NCBI GenBank assembly: GCA_037783415.1 | Contig: JAZGTN010000170.1 | Coordinates: 2,461,501-2,525,500, forward strand | Length of the DNA: 64,000 nt | From: Leptasterias polaris | Lineage: Eukaryota; Echinodermata; Asteroidea; Forcipulatida; Asteriidae | Reading direction: 5' to 3' | Position numbers and translations under genes: made by a program | In this document: positions 1 through 13,343 of the stretch, piece after piece | Position numbering within the stretch: the first letter of the stretch is position 1 | Layout of the letters: every line of letters starts with the position of its first letter | The notes under the pieces: model-generated | The model's database searches: none | Told to the model about the DNA's origin: nothing | What the model saw: only the letters and a program-made list of their open reading frames with translations

Positions 1-345
1 CAAAATTTACAAAGCAACAGCTGTACAGCTTTTAAGATGTCCCCCCTTTCTTAATATCAAAAGTTGAGAAAAATCAGACTATGCAATCTCCATAAAACAT
101 AAGATTTGTTGTTTTCTTCCATTGATCTGTGTACAAATGTGCCTGCAGGAAGTCCAGGCTCTGTGGCTCTTTTGTAAACATGTGATGTCACGGGTCACAT
201 CGTCTATTCAATATCCTTCTTATGCAAAATTTGGTCCTCATCCAAAACATCATTCTGAGAAAAATGGGTTAGATACATGTACTTTTTTCCCTCACTCACA
301 TGAGGACTTTATCAGTTGGAATACCGAGTATTTATCTTGAAATTG
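1..345 (+). repeat. Dispersed repeat R1, copy 1 (5' end cut by window)
   Basis: Shares long near-identical stretches, such as AACAGCTGTACAGCTTTT and GGCTCTGTGGCTCTTTTGTA, with copies near 18590, 47555 and 60160. No coding potential or terminal repeats seen. Confidence 0.85.
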
Positions 346-738
346 AGTTGGTCATTTCCCTTCCTCTTTAAAAACAAATAACTTCTAACAGACTTCCAGA
401 AGACCCCAAAATAGACCCCTTTCCACGAATTTTGTTAATGACACATCGCGCGTGCGCACTAACAATACTGACAGACAAAAATAGAAAAAGGGGGGGAACA
501 CCGCGCCTGTTTGTATTGAGCTGATGGTGGCGTGACGCATACGTTGATCTGTCAGCCTGGTGCACAGCTGTATGGCACAACAATATGCATGCGTTAATCT
601 AATTGCAATATTTCATAGAAAGTGCTAATGGTACCCAGTTTCATGTACTGCCTATTCAGCAAAATTTAAACCAAAATGACCAAACGAAAATAAGAGAGAT
701 GGGAGTTGTGAATCTGAGAAAGGCTTCAGGTATCTTAA

Positions 739-1079
739 AGGTATTATACAGGATTGGCAGAGCTGACAAAATAATCACAGACAGTGTTCATGTTTTGTGT
801 AATCAACCACATACATGAAATAACAAACCTGTGAAAATTTGAGCTCAATTGGTCATCGGGGTCACGAGAAAATAGTGAAAAGAGACCTTATGTGTTTTCT
901 GTTTTTCAAACATCGAGTTTATTATCGCGCGCGATAAAAACTTGTTTTACTCATTTCTCAGAAACGATAGCATTTTAGGCAGAAATATTTTAAGGAACCC
1001 TTTCTACCATTACTTACTTTAAATCATGTGAATCCGTGAACATTTGTGTTTTTCGATCTTACCATAGTGTACAGGGCCT
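739..1079. mobile_element. TTAA-flanked short element (family T), copy at 0.7 kb
   Basis: Bounded by TTAA at 735-738 and 1080-1083. The ends AGGTATTATACAGG and, on the other strand, AGGCCCTGTACACT are related but imperfect inverted repeats. A partial copy of the same type lies near 44012. Confidence 0.65.
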
Positions 1080-1901
1080 TTAACTTATAGTGTGTATTAC
1101 CACAAGAAAATGCTCTTTTCATATACACCAATCAAAGAAAAGTATTTTTTTGGTACGTTCCATTTCACTATCCTATCTGTGGGAGACAAGTGTGTTCCCA
1201 CAATATAAAAAATATGAATTTGACACCTCACATATGTACACAGTCAGTATTATAATGTAATCAATTTCAAAATGTTTTTTTTTTATTTCCACATATTGTG
1301 TATTTCTACATCAAAGTCGTTGAATAACACAGGGAAACCATGTACACACAAACAAAAATCTGTAAAAAAAAATAGTGGGGAGTGTGGATGCTGACAACTG
1401 TCCGTTCAAGCAGGCCCTGTGTGCTTCAGCTTTTTGCAAAGTAGCCCACCGGGTTAACAAACTGTGCATTTTACTTGCACTCGGAAAGTTTTAGTAGCCC
1501 AGATTTTAAACATGTTTTGTCACAAATGTATCTTTATGATGAATAAATGGTAGCGATCACAACCTGTTTAATGGTCAAATGCAGTAACATTCACACACTC
1601 AAAAATAAATGTACACATTAAAAACAAAAAGTAGTATTCACATCTGAAATGGTAGAAATCTGAGAATGATAAACAACTAGGTTGCATAGTTTTTAGTAGC
1701 CCACAAGGCAGTTTGCAAAGTGGAGTGTTAACCAGCCCAAAGCAGTTTTTACTAAACAATTATACGCCGGGCTAGTGTTAAGAGTGAACCCTGCTGGGAA
1801 GGTCTATGCAACTTTCTGTCAGTGTTAACAATAATACTTTTACAGCTCAAATGTACAGGTGACTGTTTTAATCTAACAAACTCACAGCTAGTGTGAGTAT
1901 T

Positions 1902-2592
1902 TCGTCGGCGTTTTCACGAAGTGGCGAATCCGTGGAAACATTTTTTTTACACCATTTTGGTTTTTTTGCCTTTTTTAATTGTATTTGGTGTCCTTAACAA
2001 TTCTGCAAAGTTTTAAGTCTTAAAAGCGTATACAATTTTAATTACGCTTATTGCATAAACGGCGAATCAGTCAACTTTACATATTTGCGTTTTCACGAAC
2101 TGGCGAATAACCTTTTCCCCAGGGTTAATTTGTAATGCTACCGCTTAACGCACTTGTCAACGTCGTCACCGGCGAATCCGCACCCTGTGTGTGGCGAATC
2201 CGGCGTTTACAGCATTTTGCATTTTCACGAACTGGCGAATCAGACCCCCCTGCAGGTTTTCACGAACCGGCGAATCCGCGCCCTGTGTGTGGTGTGAATA
2301 CGCGTTCTGTGTGTGGCGAATCTGGGGTGCTCGTTAATTTGCGTTTTCACGAACCGACGAATAAGTTTTGAACCAAACAGCATTCTAACAAAGCATCACA
2401 ATAAAGAAACAAGTATTTAGTCATGTTATTTAACTTATACACTACCGTATCACTATAAAATATTTAACACTTTCAATTAAAAGACTGGCGAAAACACATT
2501 TTTTTAATGTGACCAACTTCAAAAGCGCTTTTCTCAAAACGCTGTTTTCAGCTGCGTGGGCGGATTCGCCGGTTCGTGAAAACGTCGACGAT
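1902..2592. mobile_element. Inverted-repeat element with arrayed GGCGAAT motifs
   Basis: Starts TCGTCGGCGTTTTCACGAA and ends with the inverse of TCGTCGACGTTTTCACGAA. Inside are about eight more copies of GGCGAAT, several preceded by TTTTCACGAAC. No transposase frame. Clear terminal inverted repeats, but no convincing target-site duplication. Confidence 0.8.
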
Positions 2593-3298
2593 TTATTGAC
2601 ATACATGCATTTCTTTTTTCTCGGTGATACAAAAGTATCTCAAAGCATTGAACGACTTTCATCTGACTATCGCAACAAATAAATATAAATATTTACAAGG
2701 CTAAGAAAACGTTATTGAAAACACAAAGCTACCAGTGAACCAGTACCACAAGACGCAAGTCAAGCACTGAATATTTTATGTTTAAACTGTTATTTTGCTG
2801 TGTTTTACCAATACACCAACATGTGTTGACTACTGTATACCTGGTACTTTCCTCACAGAGTCCTGTGAAAACAAAATCCACAGACATAATATACTTCGCT
2901 TGGATTCGAACCCACAACAGAAAAAGATACAAGAAAAACAAAACTAGCACTACCAGCAGTACCCTCTTGCTTTGGGGATGAAGCCCCCAACTTTACAGGA
3001 TGGTACATTTTAGAGTTTCGCAGAATCTCTACATCACCACAAATAATAAAATCTGAAGGTGTAGTCATAACGAGGGCTGTGTCTCATCTCTGTGATGGAA
3101 ATTTCATCTCTAACAAGAACATCTTAAGGTGAGGGGAGATCATAGATCTTTTCAGGCCTACTGAAGAGAAGTTCCGTCTTTAAAGAATGGATTATTGGAG
3201 ATCAAAACATGGATTCGCTCACCCAAATACCTCAAATCCCTACCATAACAATAAATGCTAAAAACTTGTCTTTCTCAATTTTGTTCTCTTTCTCTTGT
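2593..3298. other. Non-coding DNA downstream of CENP-E
   Basis: Must contain the CENP-E 3' UTR. On the minus strand the only AATAAA seen lies near 2591, at the edge of the inverted-repeat element, so the polyadenylation site is unresolved. Confidence 0.5.
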
Positions 3299-3528
3299 TC
3301 ACTGCGTGGCGCACTGTTTGGGGTCATCAGCCTGTTTCTCTTCTGCATCTCTCTCTGCAACCGCTTTGCTCAGCCAGTTGTAGTCTGGTCCCTTCGACGA
3401 TGAGGAAGATGCTGATGAGGATTCAGATGATGAGCTCTTCAGGCCGCCAATCTTCTCAATGTACCTGGTCCCGGCCGAGTCATCAGATCGTGATTTCTTC
3501 GGGAGGGGGACGTCGTTCATGTTACGCT
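3299..3528 (-). CDS. CENPE: CENP-E exon 23, C-terminus with CAAX box
   Basis: Acceptor TTTACAG. Encodes [20 protein letters not shown], a run of about 15 serines and acidic residues, and ends QCATQ before TGA at 3301-3299. CATQ is a farnesylation-type CAAX box; human CENP-E also ends in a farnesylated CAAX (CKTQ). Confidence 0.94.
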
Positions 3529-6500
3529 CTGTAAATCGGGAGGGGAGGGGAGTGGATTAAAAAGTATATAAACATGTATTCATATGTATTACAATCAAAT
3601 AAATTATAAAAGCACTGTGAAAGGAAAGAATGACTCTTTCCTTTATGAGCTCAAAGGAAAGTACACCCTTGGTTTTTGGAAGAGTGCAATAATTTCAAAA
3701 CAAATTCTAGCTTTGTAATTGTAGAGACGTTTCATTAAAATACACTTTGAAGGCTTTTAAAAGAAAACATGTGTAGGGGATCTTTTTTGTGAGAGCACTA
3801 CGTACCCTTCAGAGGGGAGGCAGTCACCGACTCGTTCCTCTGTGGTGCCCTCTTGAGATGACTGGCCAAGGAGCGTGCCTTTTCCTTCCAGTATCTTGTA
3901 TCTTGCTCGGCGTGAGTTTTCTTTGTACTGAAGGCATTAATAAAAAAAATAAAAAATGTGAAAATTTGAAAAGTTGACCAAAGATAATAAACAGAAAATC
4001 CTGACAAATGGAAACAAATTTTATAACGGGCTATCAAGAAAGGTTAATCAAAATAATGACTCCTAAGTATTATTTTTTTTCTTTAAGCCTAACTGCCTTG
4101 AATGATTTACTAGGGTCCTACATCACTCAACTAAAAATCAAACACCATAAAATCCACACTGTAGGATTCTGATAATGGGCTCTGACCCTTCCTTATCCCG
4201 AAAGCATAAGCAAAATAGTGCAGTCCTCAGTCCAGCAGAATCAAACAAAACATGCTTTGGATTTTGATGGGGTAGGGGGAGGGGTCAAAGAGCAATTGTT
4301 TTGGGCTGGATCACTTCCATCTGTCTGTAACCATTTAGAGACCATAGTGAAAGCAAGTTGACACAAAACGAATGCAAATCACAAACTTACTTGCCACACC
4401 AAATTAAAGTGCATTATCTTGTACAAATCTAAACATAAAGGTCAAGAAACTTGACCTAATTCCTTTCAGGCAGATCTTCAATCAATCATTCAATTTACAG
4501 TTATTTCCATACTGTCATAAACAAAGTGATACAATATACAAGGTAATAATGAACATAATAGATTGAGTTATTTTAGGCCTGAAAAAGCAAAGAAAGGAAA
4601 CTGATTTGATCAGCCAAGGCTTGTAGTAGTCAGCCTGGGAACAGACAGAGATAAGACAAACTGACAAAGACAGGACGAAAAAAGAGAAATCACAGACAAA
4701 AAGAGAAGTGTACCAGACAGAAGAGACTTATTGTGTTTGGATTCTAAAGAGATACAAGGATGAGATACTGATGGCAAAGAGATGAACAATTGACCACTTA
4801 CACCTCATCGTGATACTTGAGATCTTTGTAGTCCAGTTCCTTCTTGGTCTTCTCCAGCGCCTTGGTCAATTTATAGTTCTCTGCCTTGACTGCAAAGATG
4901 GCACAGCTCTCAATGATGCCTGAACCGCCGGTCGCTTCCGGAGTCCTCTCTGAGAAGGAGGAAGACCCTAGTGTGGTGCTGGAAGTTGAAGGTGCTGTTA
5001 GAAGGCAACAGACATTGAGGGTTACAACATGGTTTAGTCCCAAAGACATGTATAAGAAACTATTCTTGTTCATTTTATCATTAAAATGCTTTCAGGAAAT
5101 CATAATCATGTTTGTTTGTGAAGCGCAATGATCATTTTTGGAATTGCGCTATATTATATAAGAGCTGTATATTATTATTATTATTATTATTATAATAATA
5201 AAAGCAATAGTAACAAATAATATTGAAAAGGTTGGTGGACTATTGAAATGACTCACTAACTGGTCACTGAAAATGTTAAGGGTAAACTCTGATAATACAC
5301 TTAACATGATGCCCAATGTCTGTAGGCCTCAAAGTGCTATAAAAACCAAAAACCAAAATACTACAATGCAATGTACATTGACTAAAAATGTACACCTACA
5401 AATAAGAATAGCCTGTAACGGGGGAAACTTGCATTGATATTATGAAAATTACACAGTTTAAAATTCCAACTCAAGTCAAAATTTAAAAGACACGGCCAGT
5501 GACGGCAGAGCGCAGTACCAAGGCGTGAAACAAAACACTTGATTAAATAAATTTCTAATACAGTTACAACAATTTGCATTAAGAATTGCCTGTGAGAATA
5601 ATAATAATAAGTAATAATGAACACTTCTTGGAGAAACGCTGGCATCCACCATAAATGACACCCATGGCATATAAAAACAAAGAAAAGACATCAAATACAA
5701 TAACGTTGGGAAAGCAGATCGGTTTCAAGGTACATGTAGCATTTGAATAAAATGTAAATATCATAAGTTTAAAATAGTTAGATTTTTTTTTCAAAGACAA
5801 AGTGGGTAATAAATAGGCAAAGTGGCACACAAAAACACATGGTAGCAAAAATAAATTCATAATATACCATGCACAATATGTGGCAGAGAGTGTGTCCCTC
5901 CCGCCTCAAAATGTTACCCCACAATTTTTCCCTCTTGTACAGAAGTACCTGCCCCCCCCAGAAAAAAAAATCATCCAAAGAGTTCCTGAGATTCCCAGAA
6001 CACAATGAAGACAAAATAGGTGGGGGGGGGGGGGGGGGGGGTGTTACACCATGACACATATTGAGCACAAAATGCAAACACATAGAAAAGACGGCCAGGA
6101 AAGATGGGTCACCAGGTCTTAAACACGACAGAAGTAGGAAACGTGAGACGTCCAAAATTTGATATCGTAACAACAAAATGTCTCGCTCGATAAAAAAGCA
6201 AAGAGAGGTCTAAACTTTACCTCTTTGAGATTGCTGGCTGCGTAGCTTCTCCACCTCTTTCTTGTATTGCTGCATCTTGGATTCTTGGTAACTTAATTCC
6301 TCCTTCAAGGAAACCAGCCTTTTTAATTAAGGAGAGAATTTTTTTCAATAAGAATTTTAAAAAGACAGGCCTAAAAAACAACAACACGCACCATAATTTT
6401 GAGCTCATCTAAATAAAGAACATGATCAAATTACAAGTCCAATGTCTCATGGAATTTTCAAGAGGTTAGTTGACAGACAACGAAGAATTAAAGATTACAA

Positions 6501-9500
6501 ATAGTTGAACAGCTACAGCAGGGATGAGATTTGACGAAGGTGAAAATTCCTGAATTTTTTTTTGGGGGGTGGCCTGCAGATCCCTTTGTAAAGCCAAAAC
6601 CTTGCAGATGTTAAAATTCAGGCTATATTTAGAGACTCTGCGCATCAACCAGAACGTTTGGACACAATGTGGACTATTTCTTATTTCTTTCTCCCTTTGG
6701 TGACTGCTTTAATTTTTTTCACAGAACTCGGGAAAGTACCGAGTATACAGTGCTTAACACACATGTTAAATTTACTTTTTTGACATTTTTTTTGAAAAAA
6801 ACCCCCCAAAAACTCAAGGAGATTTTTAGTTACACAAAATATTAAACTGGGTTAACACAAATCTGTCCTTTTTACTAAAAACATTTAAAACCCCCTTTTT
6901 AATCAAGAATATGTAAACCTTTTGTTTTGGGATGGCTGCTCTATTGATTCATCAGCAGTATGGGTTATTTAAAAGCGTTATTGTATGAAATGATAAAAAA
7001 CAAATATTTTTTGTGGTGAAGACAGTAAGTACTTTGCCAAAAAGGGTTTGCAAAAGACTTGCAGCTGTAAGGCCACAAAAAGAGAGTTCTTTTGTGTTGA
7101 GTTATGAATAGATTTGAGACACCTTAAAGGTGGGGTCAATCCTTGAAAAAGAAATATGTATCCGAAAGCCTACTTGTTCTAAAGATGGTAATGGTAAAAA
7201 GCATCCTGCAAAAATTATTTCATCTGAAATGCCCCCGTTGATTAGAAATCAATAAAAACATTTGAATCTGAGAAATGATTTATGCATGCATCATTTCTCA
7301 GATTTCTGACAGTTGGTGTCCGATCACGGATACTGTGGCCAATGAATATGATGTGGTTGGTACCCGCTATCACTTCGCTTCACGTGGATGGATTGTTTTT
7401 GTTGCTGTTTTCTCATCAAGTGGAAAAAGCTGAAATTTTCACAGGTGACTTTTATTGTATCTTTCTTGATAATTTTGCCATTAAATCAACATTAGGTTGA
7501 CAAAAAACCAGATGATGAATCTACTTTTAAGAGAAATAGGGTTTGCACAAACCAATATTGTTAACTCACTTTCTCTCGAGTGGATCTGTGCCTCTGAGAA
7601 GGTCCGTCTCCAGCTGGTTAATGCGAAGGTTCTTCTCAGCGAGCTGCTGCCGATGTGTCTTCATCAGCTCATCAACACTTGACCTCTTTACTTCAAGCTC
7701 ATCCAGCTTAGCACGGTCAGTCTGTAACAAAGACAAAGTGTTATATATGTGTTATTAGATTGTGTACTTGTTAATTTCAGTTTGCGTCAATTTGCGTTGT
7801 TAGTAAAACCATGCACACTACATTCACGTCATGACTATTCCACATATAGAGGGCGTTCTCTGGAAGCCAAAGGATGGTTCTTGTATGCATGCAAAGTTCA
7901 TAATAGTACTGCGATAGACGAGTGATAATAAACAACGACTTGCACCAAGACTACATTCATTGATGCAAATGAACCTATGAAGCTCGTCAATTATCATGCC
8001 AGAAATTTAAATTTTCAATAAACAAAACACAGTTTCTTAATGCAAGTAACAGTCAAGACCCGTAAGATTTCTTGCATAAATCCCCAGAGATAAAACTAGC
8101 TCATTTTCGTTTAGCTTCTAATAAAGTGGCGGAGCAAGTTTGTGAACAGTGGGTATTGGTTCTTTATTAACAAGGTAGTGGCTGGGTAGAGGATATCAAA
8201 CAAAATTATGACATATGATCTCTGTACCATCCAAAATTGGTACATGATGAATGTTTCACAAGATATAAGATATCAAATAATTAGCCACGAGGGTTGTATC
8301 GTAAACGTGGGTGTGATACCTGGATACACGGTAGTTAACGGTTGTATGGCGAACAAAGATATTTACAAAACAGGGAGACCGTCAACTAATAGGGCTAGAT
8401 AGCTCAGTTGGTAGAGCACCGGCATGTTAATCGGGAGGCCAATGGTTCAAATCCCTCTCTAGTCAATTTTTCTTTGTTCAACACCAAATCAAGATTTGAG
8501 AAAATCAGAACAGACAAATATTTGCCCACTGTCCTCCATGTCTCTAGACTTGTTTTTTTTTATTTATAAAAAGGTGGTAATTTACAGCTAAAAATGAATG
8601 GCACTAATCAAATTGAACACAGGGCAATGGACTAGGGTAAATGATTTTTTTTTTTGAAATAGTTAAACAATCTAACAAACATGCTAACATTTTTTTCCTG
8701 TAGTTTGGGTATTCCATCCATGGACACACTGGGTGAAGTCTTTATACTCACCGTGGCTTTCTCAAGCTGCTGTCGCAAATTTAGTATTTCTTCTTCTCTC
8801 CTGGTTATTTCCTCCTGAAGACTTCTGTCCTGCTGTTCTTGATAGCTGGCGTGAGCTGCTCGTAACCTCCGGAGCTCTGCATCTTGCATCTTGAGTGAAT
8901 CGTCCGACTCTTTGGTTGTCTGCTCTTTGCTGGTGATGATTCCTTCCAGGTTTTGAATCTTGGCCAGCATGTCGCAGTGCTTGTCCTCCTGCCTCAAGGC
9001 GGTGCGGTTTCGCCCGTCAAGCAAGGCTCGCAAAACACCCACTTCTTTGTCATGTTTGGCGACAGCTGCCTCAAGCATCTTGGTACTTTGGCTTCTGGAT
9101 TCCAAGACGGCGTTCATATTCTTGATGTTGGCCTGCTGCTTTCGGAAGTCCGCTTGTAAGTCAGCATAGCGATTTTTGAATTGGTGGAGCTCCTCGTCAA
9201 CCTCATCTAGGTAGCCCTGCAAAGTTTTGACCTCTGATTCCAGTTTTAGCTTCGCACCTTCCACGTCAACCCTCTTCTGATCACTAGCTGCAACCACCCT
9301 CTCAAGATCTTGCAATTTTGCCTCCAGCTCGGAGCCAGTTATCTCCCTGGCTCTCAACTGATTTTCCAGCTCTTCCAAGTAATTCTGCAGCTTGTGAACT
9401 TTGGCATTTTGCTCTGCCTCAGCTTTCGACCTTTCCAGATTCATGTGGTTATTCGCCGCTAAAACTGATTCTAGATTTTGTATCTTAGACAAATACTCCA

Positions 9501-12500
9501 TAAGATGTCGCTCCTTGCTACGTAATTGCACTTCTTGATTATCAAGTAGACCACGAAGACGGTGAATTTCATTCTCTTTCTGGCCCTCATGAACCATCTG
9601 GTTCCCTTTTGTCTCGTTTAAGAAATAAACTTCTCTTTCAAGGTCTTTTACCCTGAATTGTGCTTGGGAGAATTCATTTTTCACACTCTTAAGATGCTGC
9701 TCCTGCTCTTGCAAGACTTCCCGAAGCATCTCAAGTTCACCATCTCGCATTCTGATGATCTCGGCTGCCTCCGCAGACTGTCTGCTCTGTGAAGCTAGAG
9801 CAGCTTCCAACTCTTGCACTTTGACTGTCCTGCCCTGTAACTCTTCCTCTATCTTCGCAAGTCTTTCTGAAAGTGTCGCAAGTTTATTTCGCTGTTCTGC
9901 CAGTAAGATGTCTTTGCTTGTGATGTCTTCAACAAACTGGTCATACTTGGTAGCTTCAGAAACACACCTCTCGACCAACGACTGGTTCTCCTGTGTCAAA
10001 CTTGCAACACCATCCTCCAACTCTCTAACATTGCTCCTGAAATTATCTTCTGCTTCCTCTAATTTGACTCTCTGTGAGGCCATCTCCTGCTCTTGCTGTT
10101 CAATGACTGCAGTCAAGGCGCAAATCTCTTCTTCACTCTCTTGTTTCTCTTCTTTTATAGTAGACTGAAGAAGTTTCTCTTCCAGCTTTTCACAGAGATC
10201 TTGTGTGCAAGTTAGTTTCTCAGACAAACAGAAGTTGACTTCGTTCAAGGCCTCTAGTTCTTTTCTAAGATTCATAAGGTCTTTTTCTTTGGATGAATCT
10301 AAGTCTTTCTTGCTGGTAATTTCATGTCTTAAAGATTCTTCTAGACCCAATACTTTGGCTCTAAGATTCTCACACCTATTTTCAGCCTCTGTCAAAGCTT
10401 TAGAGAGATTTTCTTTGACTTCTGTCAAGACCTGAATCTCCTGATTGACATCTGACTCTTTGATATGTTTAGTGTTGGGAAGCTCTCTTTCCTGTAGCTG
10501 TTGTTCCAGTTGTTCGATTCGCTCAACAAATGCAGCAATCTTGGCATTATTTTCGTCATTGTCTATTGTTTCTTGCCCAAGATCTTCCAAGAGCTCGTTC
10601 AAGACCTCAATCTCTTGGCCTTGGCTGCTGATGGTTGCATTCAGGGTCTCGCAATCTTGCCTTAGGGATGCCTTAATGCCTTCAAGTTCATCGATCCTTT
10701 GTTGAAGAACTTCTGGCTGGACGGATGATCCATCCCCAAGCAAGCCTAAATCTTCAGGGGAAACCTGTGTAGCCTCCTCAAGCAAAGAAACAGCTGTGTG
10801 ACATGATGACTCATTATTGTACTCTTCGGTTTGAACTTGCTGGTCGATCACCCGTTGGACAGCCGCTTGATCTTGGCCCTCCATGGAGCCATTTTCTTTT
10901 GTAGCACCACAACTTTCCAAGTCCCTCAGCTGGCATTGAAGATGCTCCACCTTCTGCTCTGCCAGACCAGCCGCTTGTACAAGACCGGACTGTTGTTCCT
11001 GTAGGTTGTCAAGCTTTTGGTTCTTCTCTCGTAGTTTATCCAGAAGTTCATCGACATCTTGTTGGTACTGCGCCTCCAGGACCTTATCCTTGACACCAAA
11101 TTTCTTCTGGAGGTCTTCTATCTCTTTGTGATGCTGCACTGCCAGTGTACCCCGTTTCTCTTGAAGCTCAAGTCTCAACTCTTCAATATCTTTCTGGTAT
11201 TGGGCCTGTAAAGTTTTAAAAGAAAATATATTTAGTAAAAATAACAATAATTCGCTCTTATTTACAAAACTGTCCATGCTTGATACGCCTGACACACACA
11301 GACATCAACTCTGCTCATCTTCAAGACTTGACCTGGCTTTCTATTCCTGGTATCTTAATAGACTGCTGGTGCCAATGCCTTTGCAGTTGCTGCCCTTGCC
11401 AGTGGAACGTTCTCCCTGCAAATCTCAGAGATGCGGCGCTGTTGCCTGTTTTCAGGCACCTCCTCAAGACTTTTTCCATTCCTAATTTGATGTTTCATTT
11501 GTTTCTCCTTAGTAATTTAGTCTCCCTTCTATTTAACCCTTTAGCACTTACAAGCAAATTCAACAAAGTCATTTACTCACTGAGCAGGGCGGGGAAAAGT
11601 CATCGAATTAACGCACAATCTGGAAGTCGTATCATAACTTCCATTGTAATTATTTTTTTGTATTACAAGTTTGGTTTATTTTGTAGAGGATAAAATTATC
11701 TTTCGAATGATTCACACATATATGTATTTGCTTTTACCGAATTGAAGCTTTCAGATTGTAAATATGTTGACACACCAACGAAAATAGACAACTGTTAGTT
11801 TGCATTACGTTAGCGTCAGTGTTTCACGGAAAGTTGTGCACGCAACTTTTTCAACTTTGCTATCATTTCAAACAAGAACAAAATGTTGAGAAAGCGATTG
11901 AAATAATATCAAAACATACCTTTAGAAATGAACAATCTTGTCTATATTACTGATGGATAACAATAAATTTCCTCTACAATGTAAACTCCTTTCAATAATG
12001 TGTGAAAAACATGGCGAAAGCCCAGCGAAACATCGTCGCTTTCGTAGTATACATTATAGTGCGTGTGTGCACGTAATGCATTGTACATACGATACGGTAC
12101 GCACACACACAGAGAAGCATTGACACGTCGTGCTAGATTTCCGACCTTTGAACCTTTGGAAGGAGATTACTTGTTTTTTGTCAATGGTGACCACGGGATA
12201 TTTTTAGACTGGCGCAATCTTTAGATCACACTCTTTCGACGGCTGTTTGCTGCAACCCGCTAGCATGTGTAAAACCCAAGATACAAAGTGTTGTTTAATC
12301 TCGGGCGGTTTTGGGCGGTCCAGTGAGTAAATGGCTGGGCGGTTTCGGGCGGAACAGTGACTAAAGGGTTAATTGTAAGGTGCTCTATACAGAAAAAGCG
12401 CCTTAAAAAATGTTTCAAATTGTTTGTGTCTCGTAAAATAGCACTTGTGCCAGTTTGAAGTTGTCAAAACGCTGAATATGGCCTAAAAATAGCCTAAATG

Positions 12501-13304
12501 TACACTCAAAACAAGTACACACAGATACGTTTTTTGCACTGAGTACTTTTTCCAAAATTGAAGTAGGACGTTTTTGGACTGACGCGACGAATTGTCAATG
12601 AAATAGCAACATCTATACCTCTTGTTCCTTCATGATTGTCACCTCCATGTTAGTGAACTCCTGAAGTTCATTCAACTCATTCTCCTTGGCCTTCAGAGCC
12701 TCTCTTAAGTTGGTCATTTTGTCTTGTCTGCAAAAATTAAATATGTTGCAGAATAGCATTAATTGATAAAATCAAGAAGGAAATGACTAATAACCTTTTA
12801 TCTTTGCCTTCTCCTTTTCCCCCAACAGATATCCACATTTTTAGTCTGCCTTATTTGACTAATTATTTACTTTATCTCCCTCTTCCATTTTGTCCTTTGT
12901 GTTTCCAACTTCTTGTGGTCAAGCCAGCCCCTTCCCTCCACAACCCCCCCCCCCCCTTTGTCTCTAATCCCTGTTTACCCCTTGCTTTTTCTGAATGCTT
13001 TCTGCTTCTCTCTCTCTCTCTATTAATGTACTTCCACTTGACTGCTCTTGTTACACTTGTTAACATGTTCATGTGTTTTGTGTGACTGGCAACTTTTAAG
13101 AAAGCTGTGTCGAGCTTCGGGCAACTTACAATTGCGACACTTGTCTAGACAGCTTGGTCTTCTCCTTCATGATGTCTTCACAAAGTTGGACAGACCCTAA
13201 GAGGTCAGACTCTGTCCTCATTGCCTGCAATCAAAGATGAAATGTACAATAATGTTATGAAGATCATCCCAAAGTGTTCAACAGGTAAATATTCTGTCAG
13301 AAAA

Positions 13305-13343
<39 letters not shown>

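Noticed and set aside
8398..8471. Functional tRNA gene
   Set aside because: A and B boxes are good, but the acceptor and T stems have mismatches and two more similar copies occur with different anticodon loops. Called tRNA-derived repeat.
8953..10705. Plus-strand open frames opposite CENP-E exon 18
   Set aside because: They are shadows of the minus-strand coiled-coil exon; Glu/Leu-rich coding gives Ser/Leu-rich frames on the other strand.
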